From Rachycentron canadum (lineage: Eukaryota > Chordata > Actinopteri > Carangiformes > Rachycentridae), in assembly GCA_038496675.1 (NCBI GenBank), contig CM076650.1, forward strand, positions 9,232,269 through 9,296,268: a stretch of 64,000 nucleotides of DNA, in the 5' to 3' direction. Position 1 is the first letter of the stretch, and each line of letters begins with the position of its first letter. Below, one piece after another: positions 13,201-26,344 of the stretch. Under the pieces are notes generated by a model that was not told the DNA's origin, did not search any database, and saw only the letters and a list, made by a program, of their open reading frames with translations. Both the position numbers and the translations under genes were made by a program.

Positions 13201-15231
13201 TGAGGGAGATGTGAAAAACAAATAGTGTGGTAGGAAGGGCTTCTTGTTTCGGGGCAAGCATTGACAAGCTGAAGAATGTCTGTGAGCAGGTATGAACACT
13301 GTTTTTTTCTGTGACAGAGAATCACATATCCCCTGAAATACTAAACCTTAAGTGAGAACAAGGGATATTAACTTGTACGTGGGTTTATCTATAGATTTCT
13401 CTGCAGTAACTGCAGAAGGAATCATAGAAAAGGAGTTCCCCCCCGGAGAAAACCACAGTCTCTCAGCAGTCAACTCTCAGTGAGTATTTACCTCTCAGGC
13501 TGAAAAAGTCCAGCCTCCTCTGAGTGCTCATGAAGCCTCTGAGTCAGATACAAAAATATCTTTGGATCCGGTGGATTTAGCACAGAAAAGTACTTTAAAT
13601 GCTTTTGAGAAGCAGAAGATATTGTATTACAGGACTACTGAACTATTTGCAGTACACTAAACATATTGAACTACCTCCTTTAGTTCATAGTGGCTGGGTG
13701 ATGCATGATTTTTGTTGAATTGTCTGTGGTTGCACACATGAAATGTGACATTATCTGATTGACAAGGAAATTCCACAGCCTCAGAAAATATTCTGCGCTG
13801 CCATACTGGAGATATACAATGTGAAAAATCTATCTCTTCCAAAATACGGAGACTTGATATTCAGTGCAACACTATCAAAGATGGCATAATAGGCCGGGAT
13901 AATGATTTGGAGTTTGAGTTTGTTTGTCGTTGTAGCTCATATTTCAGCACAGAGAGCTTCTCTGTCTTCAAACAGCTGGCTAATTAAACTACCAAATGCA
14001 TGAAGTATTGACACAACTGTACAGCTGTAGCTCTGATTTTAACATAACTCAAATATTATAATAAAACTTAATCATGATACACATTACACGTAATTATAAT
14101 GCACAGTAATGTATCTGTTGTTGTTCCTAATGGTCCACTTCATAATTCAGTTTCGATATGGATTATTCTTAAATCCTCTATGTGTTCTCATGGTAATTTG
14201 CACTTGTCTGACTCCTCTGTGAGATAAGAATTATCGCTGAATTATGTGAGCACAGAAGTTAACTCATGGAAAGCTATGCCAATTACGAGCCCACTCCCAT
14301 GATTTTACACTCGGTAATCTTACTGGAGTTGAAAAAGATTAAAGTTTTGCTTTCTTTTTATCAAAACCAGACCCAGAAGGCATTTGTCTCTCCTGTTCCC
14401 GTTTCATGTTTGCACAACGAGACGAAGATTTTGTTTTACAGTAGGTGCATTTGGTGCCTTTGATACGTTGCAAAAGTTATTCATAAAGCAGACAAAAATA
14501 GTACCAACGATTAATAAGGAATGTAATGGCATAAAACACTATGAGAACACATCAAAGTATTTTGTATCTAAATACAAATCAGTATTATTTTGCTGCTTCG
14601 CATTGCTTGGAGCACACACACTGCCTTAGGACAGGCGTGCGTAATATAACAAGAAGTACACAGCGTTTGACGCCAGCTATGCTGTTGCCCTACACAGGTT
14701 AGACTTGGAAAAATTGAAAATCCCTGAACATCTGATTATATTCAGGAAACCACTAAACCAAATCTCAAAAGCAGAACCTGCTTGGCCCACATATAAGATG
14801 ACCCCCTTTTACAGTACGAGACTTTTTAAAGCTATGAAGCTCTTTCAGACTGGTCCAGCTGGGAGATAGATACAAGTCCAAGGAGATGAAAGTTTTCATC
14901 CTTGAAACCTTTATTGGTTTTGAAATTGAAACGTCAAATATTTCCATTAAAATGGGGGCTGGGGGCTTGCTAAACAGTTTTCAAACTGTGAAACATCGGA
15001 AATGCTTATTAGCTTCACAACATTAAAGTTACAAACAACTGATAATGCAACACTAAATAATATAACACCACCTTCACTTCTTCAAACATAATTTCCAGAT
15101 AAATATGTTGTGTTATATTAAAGGTGAGGGACAATGTTGCTGTGCTGTGGTTTGGTTGGTAATACAATGAAGCAATAGATGGAAGGGCAAAGGGAGTGAG
15201 CTCAGGTCTGGCTGCATCTCTTTCTGTCGAC

Positions 15232-15252
15232 TTTTTTTTTTTTTTTTTTTTT
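15232..15252 (+). repeat. poly-T tract
   Basis: A run of 21 T bases. Confidence 0.95.
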
Positions 15253-15603
15253 AACAGATCAAAAGCAGGGGAATGAGGTCAAGGTAGAGAACCATGAAAA
15301 GAATAAGTCAGGGAGAATGTGAGGACAATGTCGAGGGTAGACAGCTAAGAATGAGAACATCAGCCCACCTGGGGAAAACACAACTGCCTGCTTTTGTCTG
15401 TGCTGGTCTGGGTTTGAGGGTGACTGGTTGTCCAAGATCCCTTGCTTCCATTTGTAGAAAAATTTAGGCGGCCAGGGGCATTTGTCCTGTGATCTTTACG
15501 TGAACTAACATGCTGCCGACAGACTCGTGTATAAGGCCCATGAATAATGCGTGTGTGTGCATGCACAGCTGTGATAGTGTTCAGCCAGCTGTGAGTGCAT
15601 GTT

Positions 15604-15628
15604 AAAAAAAAAAAAAAAAAAAAAAAAA
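15604..15628 (+). repeat. poly-A tract
   Basis: A run of 25 A bases. No clear retrocopy precedes it and no target duplication is obvious. Confidence 0.95.
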
Positions 15629-17152
15629 GCTAAAAAGTAGGAATTAAGGAGGACTTAGGATTTTCCTTTTACAGCCAGGAGCCTCGCACATTTTCATTGC
15701 GGTAGGTGGCTTGTGCTCTCCATGCTGAATGCAAGACCAATCCCTGCCAGTCTCAGTGTGCTTCTCAGGAACTCACAGTGTGAATGCTCTAAAATATGTC
15801 AAACACTTTCAACTTCAAAGTAGGGCATTAAAAATTGCCTGTTTTCAATGTGCTTGATTCATATTTTGAACCAGCTTTGATCTAGGATTCTCAATGCATG
15901 TCGTTATTCAACGTACATTTCTGCTCCTGTAGAGTGGGAGTGTGCACAGGAAAAAAAAAAAAAAGGGCCACAAAACACATCAGTAATCACTGACAAAAAA
16001 TGGGCAGTAACCAACTAAATATGTACTTTGGTTTGGCAACAGCACAGATGGACATAAATACTGTTGCATGGATAGAGGAAGCAGTTTGTTAGCAAACTAG
16101 GAAGCGTCTTGGGTAATCTTTTGGCAGGTGTGAGTTCATGCAGTATCGGTCTCTGGCTTCCACTTGGCACGCAGGTCTGTAATCCACATGGTAATGAAGG
16201 CAGAAAGAGCACTTTAGAATCCAATGTTCCCACCTACACCCCCTAATCCCACACCCCACTTCCCATATTAAGAAAGGTTGACTCCTCATCACCATGACCT
16301 CCAGCGCTCAGTGTATTTGGACTGAATTGTTTGTGCATGCTTACAAATGTTAGGTGTTCGGGTAGGTGTGCGCGTGCATGTGTGCTTAAGTGTTTGTGTG
16401 CGCGTCTCATTGTGCTTGTTTGTGTACCTGCTCGGGGTGATAAGGGCCAGTGTGGAGTGTGTCCTTTGTTCTGCCAGAATTTCTCGTTCCCCTGTGTCAG
16501 CATGGGTAAATTAAACCCCGCTTAATCCAAGGTTCGAGCCCAAATAGTTAAAACCTGAGCTTAGTGTCACTGGTATGGATGTGTGGGCCTGTTTGTCATT
16601 GTCTTGGTGACTCAAAATAGATTTAGTTTTTTTTTTTTTTTTTCCCCTCTCTCTCTCTGAGTCAGCTGCATGTGTTGATAAATATCTGAGTTATAATGTA
16701 TAGAGAGTGTTTCAGCAAGACTCTTATGTGATTGTCAAGTAGGTCAGTGTGTGTTTTGAAGTGTTCATCTATGCTGTATGAAAACACAATCCTGCACACG
16801 TAGTACATTTTACTGCTTAGTTGGAATTCATGTTAATTCAAGTAGCCATAACAAGTGTTTCTTTTCCTGTTGGCCATCTGAGTCACAGGCTGCAACTGAG
16901 GTGTGACACACTATTCTGTCTCTGCCTCTCTATCCCCTCCCTTTTTCTTTTTTCCTGTATATTCTTTTTTATCGCTTTCCCATTTTTTTTTTTTGTGTTG
17001 CTATCTTGGTTCACTACCCATTAATTGTCTGTCTTCCTTCCTTTCCGTCTCTTCCTCTTCTGTGTTGTTCTGCCCTCCTCCTCTTTCTTCCCCCTCTCTG
17101 GCTCGACTGCTTGTATTTGTCGACACCCTCCCTCCTCTCTTGTGGCTCCCTC

Positions 17153-17157
<5 letters not shown>

Positions 17158-17191
<34 letters not shown>
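17158..17191 (+). repeat. (CT)n microsatellite, 34 bp
   Basis: This perfect CT run lies at the core of a longer pyrimidine-rich tract from 16918 to 17225. Confidence 0.95.
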
Positions 17192-17193
<2 letters not shown>

Positions 17194-17239
17194 ACCCCCC
17201 CACCCCACCAACCCCTCCCTCTCGCTGGTCTTGCTTACT

Positions 17240-17626
17240 GTCAAGCCAGCCACAGCAGCAACAGCGGTAGCGCCAATAGCTCACCCTAGCCAGCTCTCAG
17301 TCACGGCGTAGGCTGCAGTGTGCGTGTCTGTGTGTGCGTGCAAGAGTGTTTCATGTGTTGTGCGTGTTTACAATGTATGTATCAGCCAGTGTTGCCTGCA
17401 GTACTACAAAGAGCGAAAATACATGGAGTTACTCTAACTGAGGACTGAAGGAAGCTATGTAGGAAGACCGTCCTGGAGCTAATTAAGAGCAAGGGAAGAC
17501 ATAACATCTCTTTTCTCTCTCTCTACTTTATTTCACTCTCTTTCTGTCAGCCTCTCCTTGTTTCTGTAGTGCTTTTCTCTACCGGCTTACTCGTTTGCTG
17601 CTGCTAGGACTGTATGCAACATAACT
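17240..17626 (+). other. possible alternative 5' noncoding exon or promoter region
   Basis: After a 300 bp CT-rich tract the sequence becomes richer in CpG (AGCGGTAGCGCC, CACGGCG, ACCGGC) and ends at a consensus donor, GTAAGT, at 17627. No long ORF is present. An ATG at 17614 is followed by only four codons before the donor, and joining it directly to exon A would create a stop. If the stretch is an exon it is therefore noncoding in that arrangement. INPP4B in mammals is known to have several 5' noncoding exons, which makes this plausible. It could equally be unremarkable intron. Confidence 0.2.
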
Positions 17627-18369
17627 GTAAGTGGACTTCCATTTCCATGTGTCTGTGTGTGTGTTGTTAAAAACTGTATGTGTGTTTTACGTGAGCTCTC
17701 ACTCTTAGTCAGTTTTAACTTAATGTGGCCATAATTTGTGTGGCCGAGAACACAGATTTGCATGTTAGCCTAAATGGCATGTCATGACATCTCTAATGAC
17801 TTAATTAGGCCAATTTGTAAAGCCCGATTTATAGTGGAGGAGCACTTTATTCATCTAGACACTACTGACCTCCTTGGTAGAAAACTGTTCATATTCATAA
17901 ATGTTTGCCAGACAACTGCCAAAACTGTCACTGCTGCCATTTATGTGAAATGTCATTGGTTGGCGTAGCATCTGAATGAATGTCCTCTCCTCCAGGTATT
18001 CTCTGCAGTCTGTCTGTGTGAGAGAGTGAGAGACAGAGTGAGAGGGAATGATTGAGAGAGAGTTAGTGTATGTGCGTGTGTGTCACTCTGTCACCCAGGG
18101 CATGGAGAAAATCAATAGATCTACAGCTTGAGTTGGACCGTTTACCTCAGCCAAGTGATGGGCAGACACTGTGGCCTTCAAAGGTCCACAGACAAGTTGC
18201 CTGCAGATGTACAGTGTGTCAGCCATGTGTAGTGTCCTTCATTTTTTGGTCCATAATTGATCTGTTGCGCATGCCTGTGTGTGTTTATGTGTATGTGTGC
18301 GTTTGGATTAGGTATGTGTAATTTTCTCAGAGCTCATGTAAAAAGCTCTTGCCAGCAAGAAACTGTCAC

Positions 18370-18389
18370 TTTTTTTTTTTTTTTTTTTA
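18370..18389 (+). repeat. poly-T tract
   Basis: A run of about 20 T bases ending in AG. It looks like a splice acceptor but no recognisable exon follows. Confidence 0.9.
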
Positions 18390-20721
18390 GAAAACTAGTG
18401 AAGGAGATCATAGATCAAAAGTTTCTCTTGTAGCTCGCGACGGGCATGGCCAATAGAACCAGTCAAGGGAATGAGCAGGAGCAGCCGGAAAGATAGATAG
18501 AAAAAAGAGAGAGCCAGAGCATGTGAGAAGGGAACAGAGTGAGACCATCATAATCAATCCTCCATGATCCTGGAAGAGCATCATTTATCTTCTTTTCTCA
18601 CTCCACTCCTCCTCTTGCCCCCATCCTTCTCTCATTTTCTGTGGTATAGCCACTTTGATCTTGCGCAAAAAGACGGTCTCCAGAGCTTCATTACTTTTAA
18701 AGCCTTCATCGTGAGGGGCCATAAAAAGATGCTAAGGAATGGATTTTTAAGACCATTTACTAGACGTTCTGTACCGGCTTGCGAGTAATGGCTACATTGG
18801 GATATAATGTTCCTCCACGGTGTGTAATGGCCTTCTGTGCCTTGTGGTCTGGGTTATCGGGGCAAACTGGGATTGGCCATGATACGTCAGTGCCAAAGAA
18901 TATGACGTTGTGCATATTAAGCGGTGCCTACTGGGGATCCTGGCTCTGTTTAATTCATAAGGACATGGTACTGTGCTGCATAAACCCTTTAACTGAATAT
19001 GAATCTTGGGGTTATGTGTCTTTCTCAGAAAATTTTAACAGCTTTTTAAACCTTTCACTCTGTTGCAATAGATATTGTGCTGACCTTGTGTTTTAATCTC
19101 TTCCTCTTTCTTTTTCTGTGTGCGCACATATGCCTGTGTGGCTCAGTGTTTGCCTACTTGGGAGTAGGCTGGGATAAGGGAATGTGTTTGGGGCAGTGCT
19201 TTGCTGTAAGCGTGTGAGGATTCGTATGGGGCAGCAGGAACATTATTGAAAGAAAAGGTCAGTAGACAGGATGCCCTTTTTTATCTACAAGAAACTGGAG
19301 AGAGCCCAAAAAGCAATGTGGTGGTAGAAAAAGGGAGGAAGCAAGATCAGGGGCAAAAGTATATCCAAATAGCCAAGCAGTTAGAGAGGTGAAGAAAAAG
19401 AGCGCGTTAGTGTTAGCAAGGCAAAATATTTTCAGCCAGAGACAAAAACTAATCTCACGTAGCTAAAAATGGGAGTAAGGTCTGTGATGACTTTATAATA
19501 GGAAATGCAATGTGATGAAATGTGTGTTTCAAGGTGCTTGCTTTCATCAGTCATGGCCACTTAAGCACAGCTGCCGTGTGACCTCAGCTCTATCACACTG
19601 TTCCATGTCCTTTCTCATGCTCTTTACAGTATGTCACAGCAGGGATGCAGCCTCTTTTTCTCCCCTGATATCTCAACTCAGAGTGTCTTGCAAAACTCGT
19701 TATGATTTTTCCCACATAACTCAGAGTGTGGAACTCATTATAATTGTTTTTATGTCAGGTAACACAAAGTCAGCAACTGCTGTAACGCTGAAAACACTAA
19801 AAATGAGTTGATATAATTTTATAATAATAGTAACAAGAAACCGTATATGGATTTGTCATGACTACAACAAAAACAATTTGTTTTTGATTAATAGAGATTA
19901 ACAAATCAGTCATCCATAAAATATTAGTTGGCAACGATATTAATATGTGATAATTTTAATCATTTCTAAAGCAAATGTGCCAAAAATGATCTGGGTTCAT
20001 CCAGCTTTTCAAATGTGCTTTTTGCTGAATTTCTTTTTCATATGTTAAAAAGCGGAATATATTTCAGCATTTTCTGGCATTTTATAAACAAAATTTTGGA
20101 TCAATTAATTAAAAAGAATAGTCAGCTAATTAGCTTATAATGAAGAGGTGTAGGGCTGGTGAACTGATCTGATTTGGTGAACTCTTTGTTTGCCCCTTTC
20201 TTTTTATGGTGCAGAGTAAAATGTATGTAGTATGTGCACGTTCCTGGTGTTTGCTTACAAAACCCAAAACTCATTTGCATTCCTTAAAAAAAACAATCCT
20301 GTTTTCATCTTCACAAACAAGGAAAAGTTTTCCACAGCTATCCAAGATAACAGACTGGGGCAAGACCACAAATTGTCTTGTTTAGTATTGTCACTGCAAT
20401 GTTTGAAAAATCATCAATGGCTCTGTTGTAAACAAGAAAAAATACTGCAAAAAAACACTTAAGTTTGGGAGATGAAAGGACTGGAAATGATACTGAATCT
20501 CAGAGAAGATTGTGTGAACAGGCGGCAGATACTTTAATTAACATCTTTCTTCCCTGGTAAGATGAAATGAATGGAATCACCTTTGTACCTGTTGTTAATT
20601 ACCTGCATTTTGTTTCGACTTAGTTCGCAGCAGCCTGTGTCCTTGGCCCGGTTGTAGCCCTCCCCTCTTACAGCACAAGCTAGCATATTGATGATGTTAC
20701 TTGTAGATGCAGGACTTGTTC

Positions 20722-20781
20722 GTATATATATGTGTGTGTCTGTGTGTGTGTGCGTGCGTGCGTGTGCGCGCACGCGTGTGA
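20722..20781 (+). repeat. alternating purine-pyrimidine tract (TA, TG, CG steps)
   Basis: The order is TATATATATG, TG repeats, then GTGCGTGCGTGCGTGTGCGC followed by GCACGCGTGTG. It includes the palindrome GTGCGCGCAC. Confidence 0.85.
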
Positions 20782-21254
20782 GCATGCCTGTGAGATAATA
20801 TGAGTGTGTGTGCGTGTCTGTTTTCTATGAAGGTGGATCATCGCTCTTCTTTACTGATGGGCTCGTCCCCTACCTCTCTCTCCATGACCCACTTCTGGTG
20901 TGCTGACACCCCCTGTTCACATCATGCCTGCAGCAAACACATGTTGTCAGAGTAGCGAGACAGGGCAGACAGAAGGTGAAAAAGAGATAGAAAGTGGGAG
21001 TGGATTGCGTGTCCCCGTGCCTTACGTCAACAAAATCACACATATTTGCTTTTTTAGATTACAGGGCTGAAAGTGATTTCTGACACATTATGTCTCACAC
21101 TTACCTGTTTCTAACGCCTCCATGGTGCAATCAAAAGAAGGAAAGACTTGTTCAGTAGTCTCTTTATATTGTTTTGTTTTTTAGCTGTTTACTTGCTGCT
21201 GATATAATTTGCCTCGTGTAAACCAGCTTTTGTCTTCTCCCTCTGGTTCTACAG

Positions 21255-21334
21255 AGCAGCTTCCTGGGTAGTGCCACATTTTCAGTGGGTGATCTGCTGA
21301 GGGTCAAAGATGAACGACTGACCTTGAGTCTCAG
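21255..21334 (+). CDS. inpp4b: inpp4b internal coding exon A (second half of the C2 domain)
   Basis: This exon encodes part of the N-terminal C2 domain of type II inositol polyphosphate-4-phosphatase, a cytosolic enzyme that removes the 4-phosphate from PI(3,4)P2 and so damps PI3K-Akt signalling. The C2 domain helps lipid binding. The exon is 80 bp, starts in phase 0 after TTCTACAG, ends with two bases of a split Arg codon, and is followed by the consensus donor GTAAGT. It reads SSFLGSATFSVGDLL and then a charged stretch ending LTLSL. This matches the C2 strand region of INPP4B (human SFLGYASFKVGELL, from memory) better than INPP4A (LLGSGTFIVKDLL). It joins in frame to the exon at 41894. The preceding coding exon, which should carry the VYDVKD strand, was not found in the 21 kb upstream. 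Confidence 0.9.
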
Positions 21335-22384
21335 GTAAGTGTGTAGTTTCTGTCATACTCTGTTCATTGCTGTCTGTGTTCCTCCAGGCTAAATGAAATT
21401 TGGACTTGAGAGCCCAAAGATGACATCTGTTCACACAAGAACTGACAGACCAACTCAAACATCAATCTGAGAAGAGTAGGGAAAAGAAACCGATCCACAG
21501 ATGTTGCAACAGCAGTTTTGGGATTGTTGTGGTAGCTGCCAGGGTTGTTTGTATCAGGGATGTTGTGTGAAGCAGGTGAGAATACAGTACTCTGATCTGC
21601 TTTTTGTTTTGTTGTGGTAGATAGGGTTGGGAATAAGTGTCATTTCTGAGAGGTGGTTAGATGAAAGGAATGAAAAGGAACACCTGTGTTTTTTATGAAT
21701 GCGGGGCAATAATATGTTATTTTTCAAGGATCATTTACTTTGGAATACACATCGAGCCAAAAATGGACCATCATGGTGTAATTAAAAGGAGACAAGAAAA
21801 ACATTTTCAAAGGTTTGGGCTTTATAACGGTCAAGAGCATGGATGTGTCCTCTGCTTTTAGTCAGTAATTGCTTGATAAAGATCAATCACCCAACAGAGT
21901 AAAAGGGAAAGTTTTAAACCTCTTTTGAGAAAGCCAAGAAATCCAAACTCAAAGACAGGACTATAACGATATAATCATCAATTTTAGCACAGAGGTAGGT
22001 CGTTTGGCTTTTGGAGGAAGTAACAACGTGTCACAACAACAGATAAGTTGTGTTCCTAAACATGATTAATGGTGTGTTCTTGTTATGAAGTGCGTGACAC
22101 AGCTAAGAAATACAATACAGGTCTATAAATAAATAAACAGGTTTGACAGCCATGAAATGGTATTTTGCTGGTAGATTTGGTAATTTACGTGTCTTTTGTA
22201 TGCCACTTTAAGTGGAGCCAGTAGTTTAGATCTTGGCAGGAATTTGAAGTCATTCGTGACATCCAGATCAGGTGATCTTCTCCTTTATAACCACCTACTG
22301 TACATACGTACACAGTGCACATGCTGTAGTGATTGTTTTTGAACTCATCGAACAGAAAGTGATTTTCTTCCACTTCGATTCAAG

Positions 22385-22800
22385 GATTAACTGATTCAAT
22401 TTTGGTGGTCAACGGTCAAGGTCACTGTGACTTAACACTAAACAGATTTGACTCAAGAATTTTTATGCTAATTATGACATTATGACATCAAAATGTTGCA
22501 CAAAAACTGTAACTGAGAAACACAAGCGGAAGTTGTGTTTTTATGTATTTCCTGCAACTTGAGGTGCTGGAGGCGAACATTTTTTTAATATTTATATATA
22601 AGTCATTAGAAACTACAAGTTTTTAAGAATCTGTCTTTGAAGAATTCAACACATCCTGAAAATAAACCTCCAGCGGTTTAACCTCTCATCCTGCTGGACT
22701 GATGTACAGGTTTTCTCCAGGATCCTGTGACATCACTGTTGGATGTGGTTACAGGTGCATTGTTGATGTCACGTGTGCAACACATTTGAACATATATGTC
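22385..22800 (+). repeat. possible dispersed teleost repeat containing GGTCAAGGTCACTGTGAC
   Basis: The segment TTTTGGTGGTCAACGGTCAA, GGTCACTGTGACTT and then CTCAAGAATTTTTATGCTAA resembles a repeat seen widely in fish. Its ends are unclear, so only the core near 22395-22480 is reasonably supported. Confidence 0.35.
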
Positions 22801-24792
22801 ATCATCTAGTATGATCAAAGATTAATTGATTGCATTTATGTACCTCTTCTATCTAAAGCCTAGGTCTTATGTCTTGGCTCCAGTATCTGTCATTACACCA
22901 GGTTATTTTTCTTTGCTGTGCCCTGGATGAGATCTCTTCTGTTTGGACACCAAAACCTGCCCTGAACTAAACACACAAAGCTCAGGTCAATTGTATTAGT
23001 CATTATAGAGATGGGAATGTTTCTGACCGACTCAGTTAAGTCTCGTGCAGCCATTCGGGACAAAAGGCAGAGTATTCTGATATACTTGTTGCCCAAAGGG
23101 ATAGTTTTGTTGCAGACACACACAGTAATGACACATTGTGGTCTTGACTGTGAACGTTTACTGTTTTATTTGCCGTTGTGTAAATGTACATGCTAGTAAG
23201 TATTGCATGTGAGAATTTACTAGTGTGTGTGTGGAAACACTGTACACACACACGTGTTTGATCTTGCTTTGGTCTGTAGTTCCAAGCTTCTTCCCCATGT
23301 CCGTGGTTAAAGCTTTTGAATTTGCCTTTGTCAGTCAGAATAACATTAAATATGCAGAATGCCTCATGGCTTTTTATGCAAGTACTGCGTGTGATTTAGT
23401 GGTCAGGATATTCTTCCACCTGTAAACTGTTAAGATGAAATTTTCTCTGTCTCTCCTGTTTGTGTGTCAGACTGAATTTCCTTTTTCCTTCACACTCATA
23501 GTTGTGTGTGAAAAAATGCCCCTTTGGCAGTTCTCTCTCTTTTTTTTCTTTGTTTTTGCTCTCTTTTGTTATGCTTTTCATTTCCTGTAGGTGATCCCAG
23601 GTCACTGGGTATAATTGTATCTTGCACGAATGACTATATGAGCTGCAGTGAGAATAGAGATTACAGCCCCCATCTTGTGTGTTTGCACATATGTGTATGT
23701 GAATGCACAGGTGTTCTGGTTGTTGAATAGCATGGAATTGTCATTTTATTCCCCTAGTCACATTGCACTGTTGTGTTTCTGGTTAATTTTGTTGTTTGCT
23801 AGTGTAGTATTTGTTATTCCTGAAGATATCTCCCATGACACTTAAAGTTTTTCCACAATGCTTTTTAATAAGTGAAAAAAATTACAAGTTACCCCCAATA
23901 TCTTGATAATCCTGTTACTCCTCTTTTTCACTATTACCTTACCTGACCTGCACATATTAGATTGCATAGGTTTACAGAATAAGAGCAAGAAGGCATTAAA
24001 GGTCAACATTACTATAAAGCATAATTAAATATGAAGGAATAAGCTAAATGTGTAGGGTGAGGTTTTTGGGGTGCATCACATTACTCGGATATGATTACTT
24101 TGAATTATATGATGCTACTTTGCAATGAAAGATTATTAAAACAAAGGTTTTTCTCCTTCCTAAAGTAGTTTAAAAGATCACAGGGAACCACCTGTACTGT
24201 GCTGTGCTAAATAATGACCAGTAACATATTTAAAATCTTCATATAAACTCACACTCTGTTATTATGGCCTGAGGAGCTGCTAGTGTGGTGTTGAACGTGT
24301 TACACCGACAGTCAGTGAAGCATGTGCAACACATACAGACACACAGAGGAGACTGTCTTGATTTGATTTGTTGTTTGCTTGTTGGGTCATCCAGTGAGAA
24401 AACATTTCAAAGATGAGCAGCTTTTTCATGAGCATGTATGATTCATTCTGGGCTGTTTGACCTGTGCCTGAGCCCATGATTCACAGTTCAAATTAGTTCT
24501 GCTGGCCAAGCAGCTCGGATGCAGCAGCACTGACATGGACAGGAGTGCAACTCATTCTGGCCTCCAAGGAACAGATGCTTCATTTTAATACAATGTTCTA
24601 ATCCCCACTCAGTCAGTTAATTCGAGTTGACTTCGTTCAGCAGAGGGAGAGTGGGACTACTTTATCTCCATGAGGCAAGGATTGATTCCCTTCAGTGAAT
24701 CTCCAATATGACTGTGAACAACTTCTCTTCTTAAGCTCTAGATTTACATTGGTGCTGAGCATATGTAGAAAGGAAATTGGTATTTGACCAGC

Positions 24793-24795
<3 letters not shown>

Positions 24796-24883
<88 letters not shown>
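24796..24883 (+). repeat. (TG)44 microsatellite
   Basis: This is an uninterrupted 88 bp TG run, the longest perfect simple repeat in the window. It probably varies in length and can adopt left-handed Z-DNA. Confidence 0.97.
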
Positions 24884-24884
<1 letters not shown>

Positions 24885-26344
24885 CTTTGGCTCCTCACTA
24901 AAGTGCAGTCTGCTACAGGGCTGAACACCTCAAAGCTCATTCCTCAGTCCCATGAATTCACTCTGCATTTCAGCTCCTCTCTCAGGTCTCACACCCACTT
25001 TCATGTGCGGCTGGTTTGGATGTTTGTCACGGATTGTTTTTGTTTCCTGTAAGGCACGACTGGTTTGATTTGGGTCACTTTTTTGAAGATTCCTGACAGT
25101 GTCGTGTTGAATGAGTGGGAGTGGTGGATACATGGACTCAGTTCTTGTGAAGATCTGTTTCTTTTGTGAACACCAGAAGCCATTGAAGTTATGATGATAA
25201 AATCTTGCCTTCCTGCAGCTCTCACACAGCCAAAAAGCACACTGAGGTGCTCTAGACACTCACCGGCATACAAACAGACACAGCATGGACACACATGCCT
25301 TTAGAAAACACAGATGCAAACTTACAACAGCAAAAAGGGATCGAGGGGAAAATTTAGTTGCTTCTTTGAAGTCTGGACCTTTATTAATCAAAGAGCAAAC
25401 ATCTGACTTAAAGGGAATTATTAATGATATGTTTGGTCAGCGCACAAATGTTTGCCTGATGCTAATTCACCTGCAAAAAATGTCTGGAAAAATAATCACA
25501 AAAAAGACATGTTGGATGTCTTGGTTAAAGGCTGCTCTCTGTGTGAATTTGTTAGCAAAGATGGAAATAAATTCAACCAAGATTAGAAGCTGGAAGCTGA
25601 AGAGAGGGAATTTATCGCAACTTGTGTGAAAGGATGTGTGTTCTCAACAGAAGATAAGCAAGGTCACTGTGTCATCTGAGGGCAGGTTTGAGATAGCTGC
25701 CATGATAGAGAGGATATGTCCATCTGTATGCAGTTGAGTGTACATGCCTGCATGGCTGCACATGTGTGTGTTTGTGTTTTGAAGATATAGTTGCTTCCTT
25801 AGTGTTCCCTGGGGTTGTATGTCTGTGAACTCAAATAGAGATATACACACCATTTCAAATACCCTTTTGACGCTATTTTTGCAAGGTCACTGTGGCTGGA
25901 TCCTGCTCAGCACCGCCCTAGGCAATTGATTGGTTTAAAGAAATGCAAGCAAGCCATAGCATTTTTTTTCCCCTACAGCAGAATGAGAATGGGTGCAGCA
26001 AGACCATTCTCCAGTGCTGACACAACATTGTGGAGATAGGTCTGGCTATGCGAGACCTGGTTGCTAACCTAGTCTCTGCTGTTTGGTGATGTGGGCGGGT
26101 AGTGTACAGTTGGTTTATTAGATGTTTTGTTTTTTTTGTTTTTTTTTCCCTGTTTTTTTTGTTTTTTTGCACTAAAATCAGCTCTCTGCTGTATCTGGAC
26201 ACAAGGTTGTTGAGTTTACTGAGACAGAACCAGAACAGTACAGTTATAAAACCAAAACTTTGGTCACTATGCATCAACCCCTTTCCCATTACATGCAACA
26301 TTTTTGCTCATAATACATTTCTGATTGTTAATCCTCCTTCACGG

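Larger units (their letters stand above)
1..21254 (+). other. inpp4b upstream intron or 5' flanking sequence, no coding exon recognised
   Basis: I searched for the INPP4B residues that should precede exon A (VYDVKD, VEGTRDP) and found none, so the upstream coding exons probably lie before the window. The stretch contains a degraded Tc1 element, several AC microsatellites, poly-T and poly-A tracts, a 300 bp CT-rich tract followed by a candidate noncoding exon near 17.24-17.63 kb, and small palindromes. The remainder holds only short ORFs without recognisable domains. Confidence 0.6.

Noticed and set aside
16903..17311. Several overlapping open frames on both strands rich in Ser/Leu or Arg/Glu
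   Set aside because: They arise from a CT/GA-rich low-complexity tract that is open in most frames.
18370..18470. Strong poly-T plus AG acceptor
   Set aside because: No donor or INPP4-like coding sequence follows.
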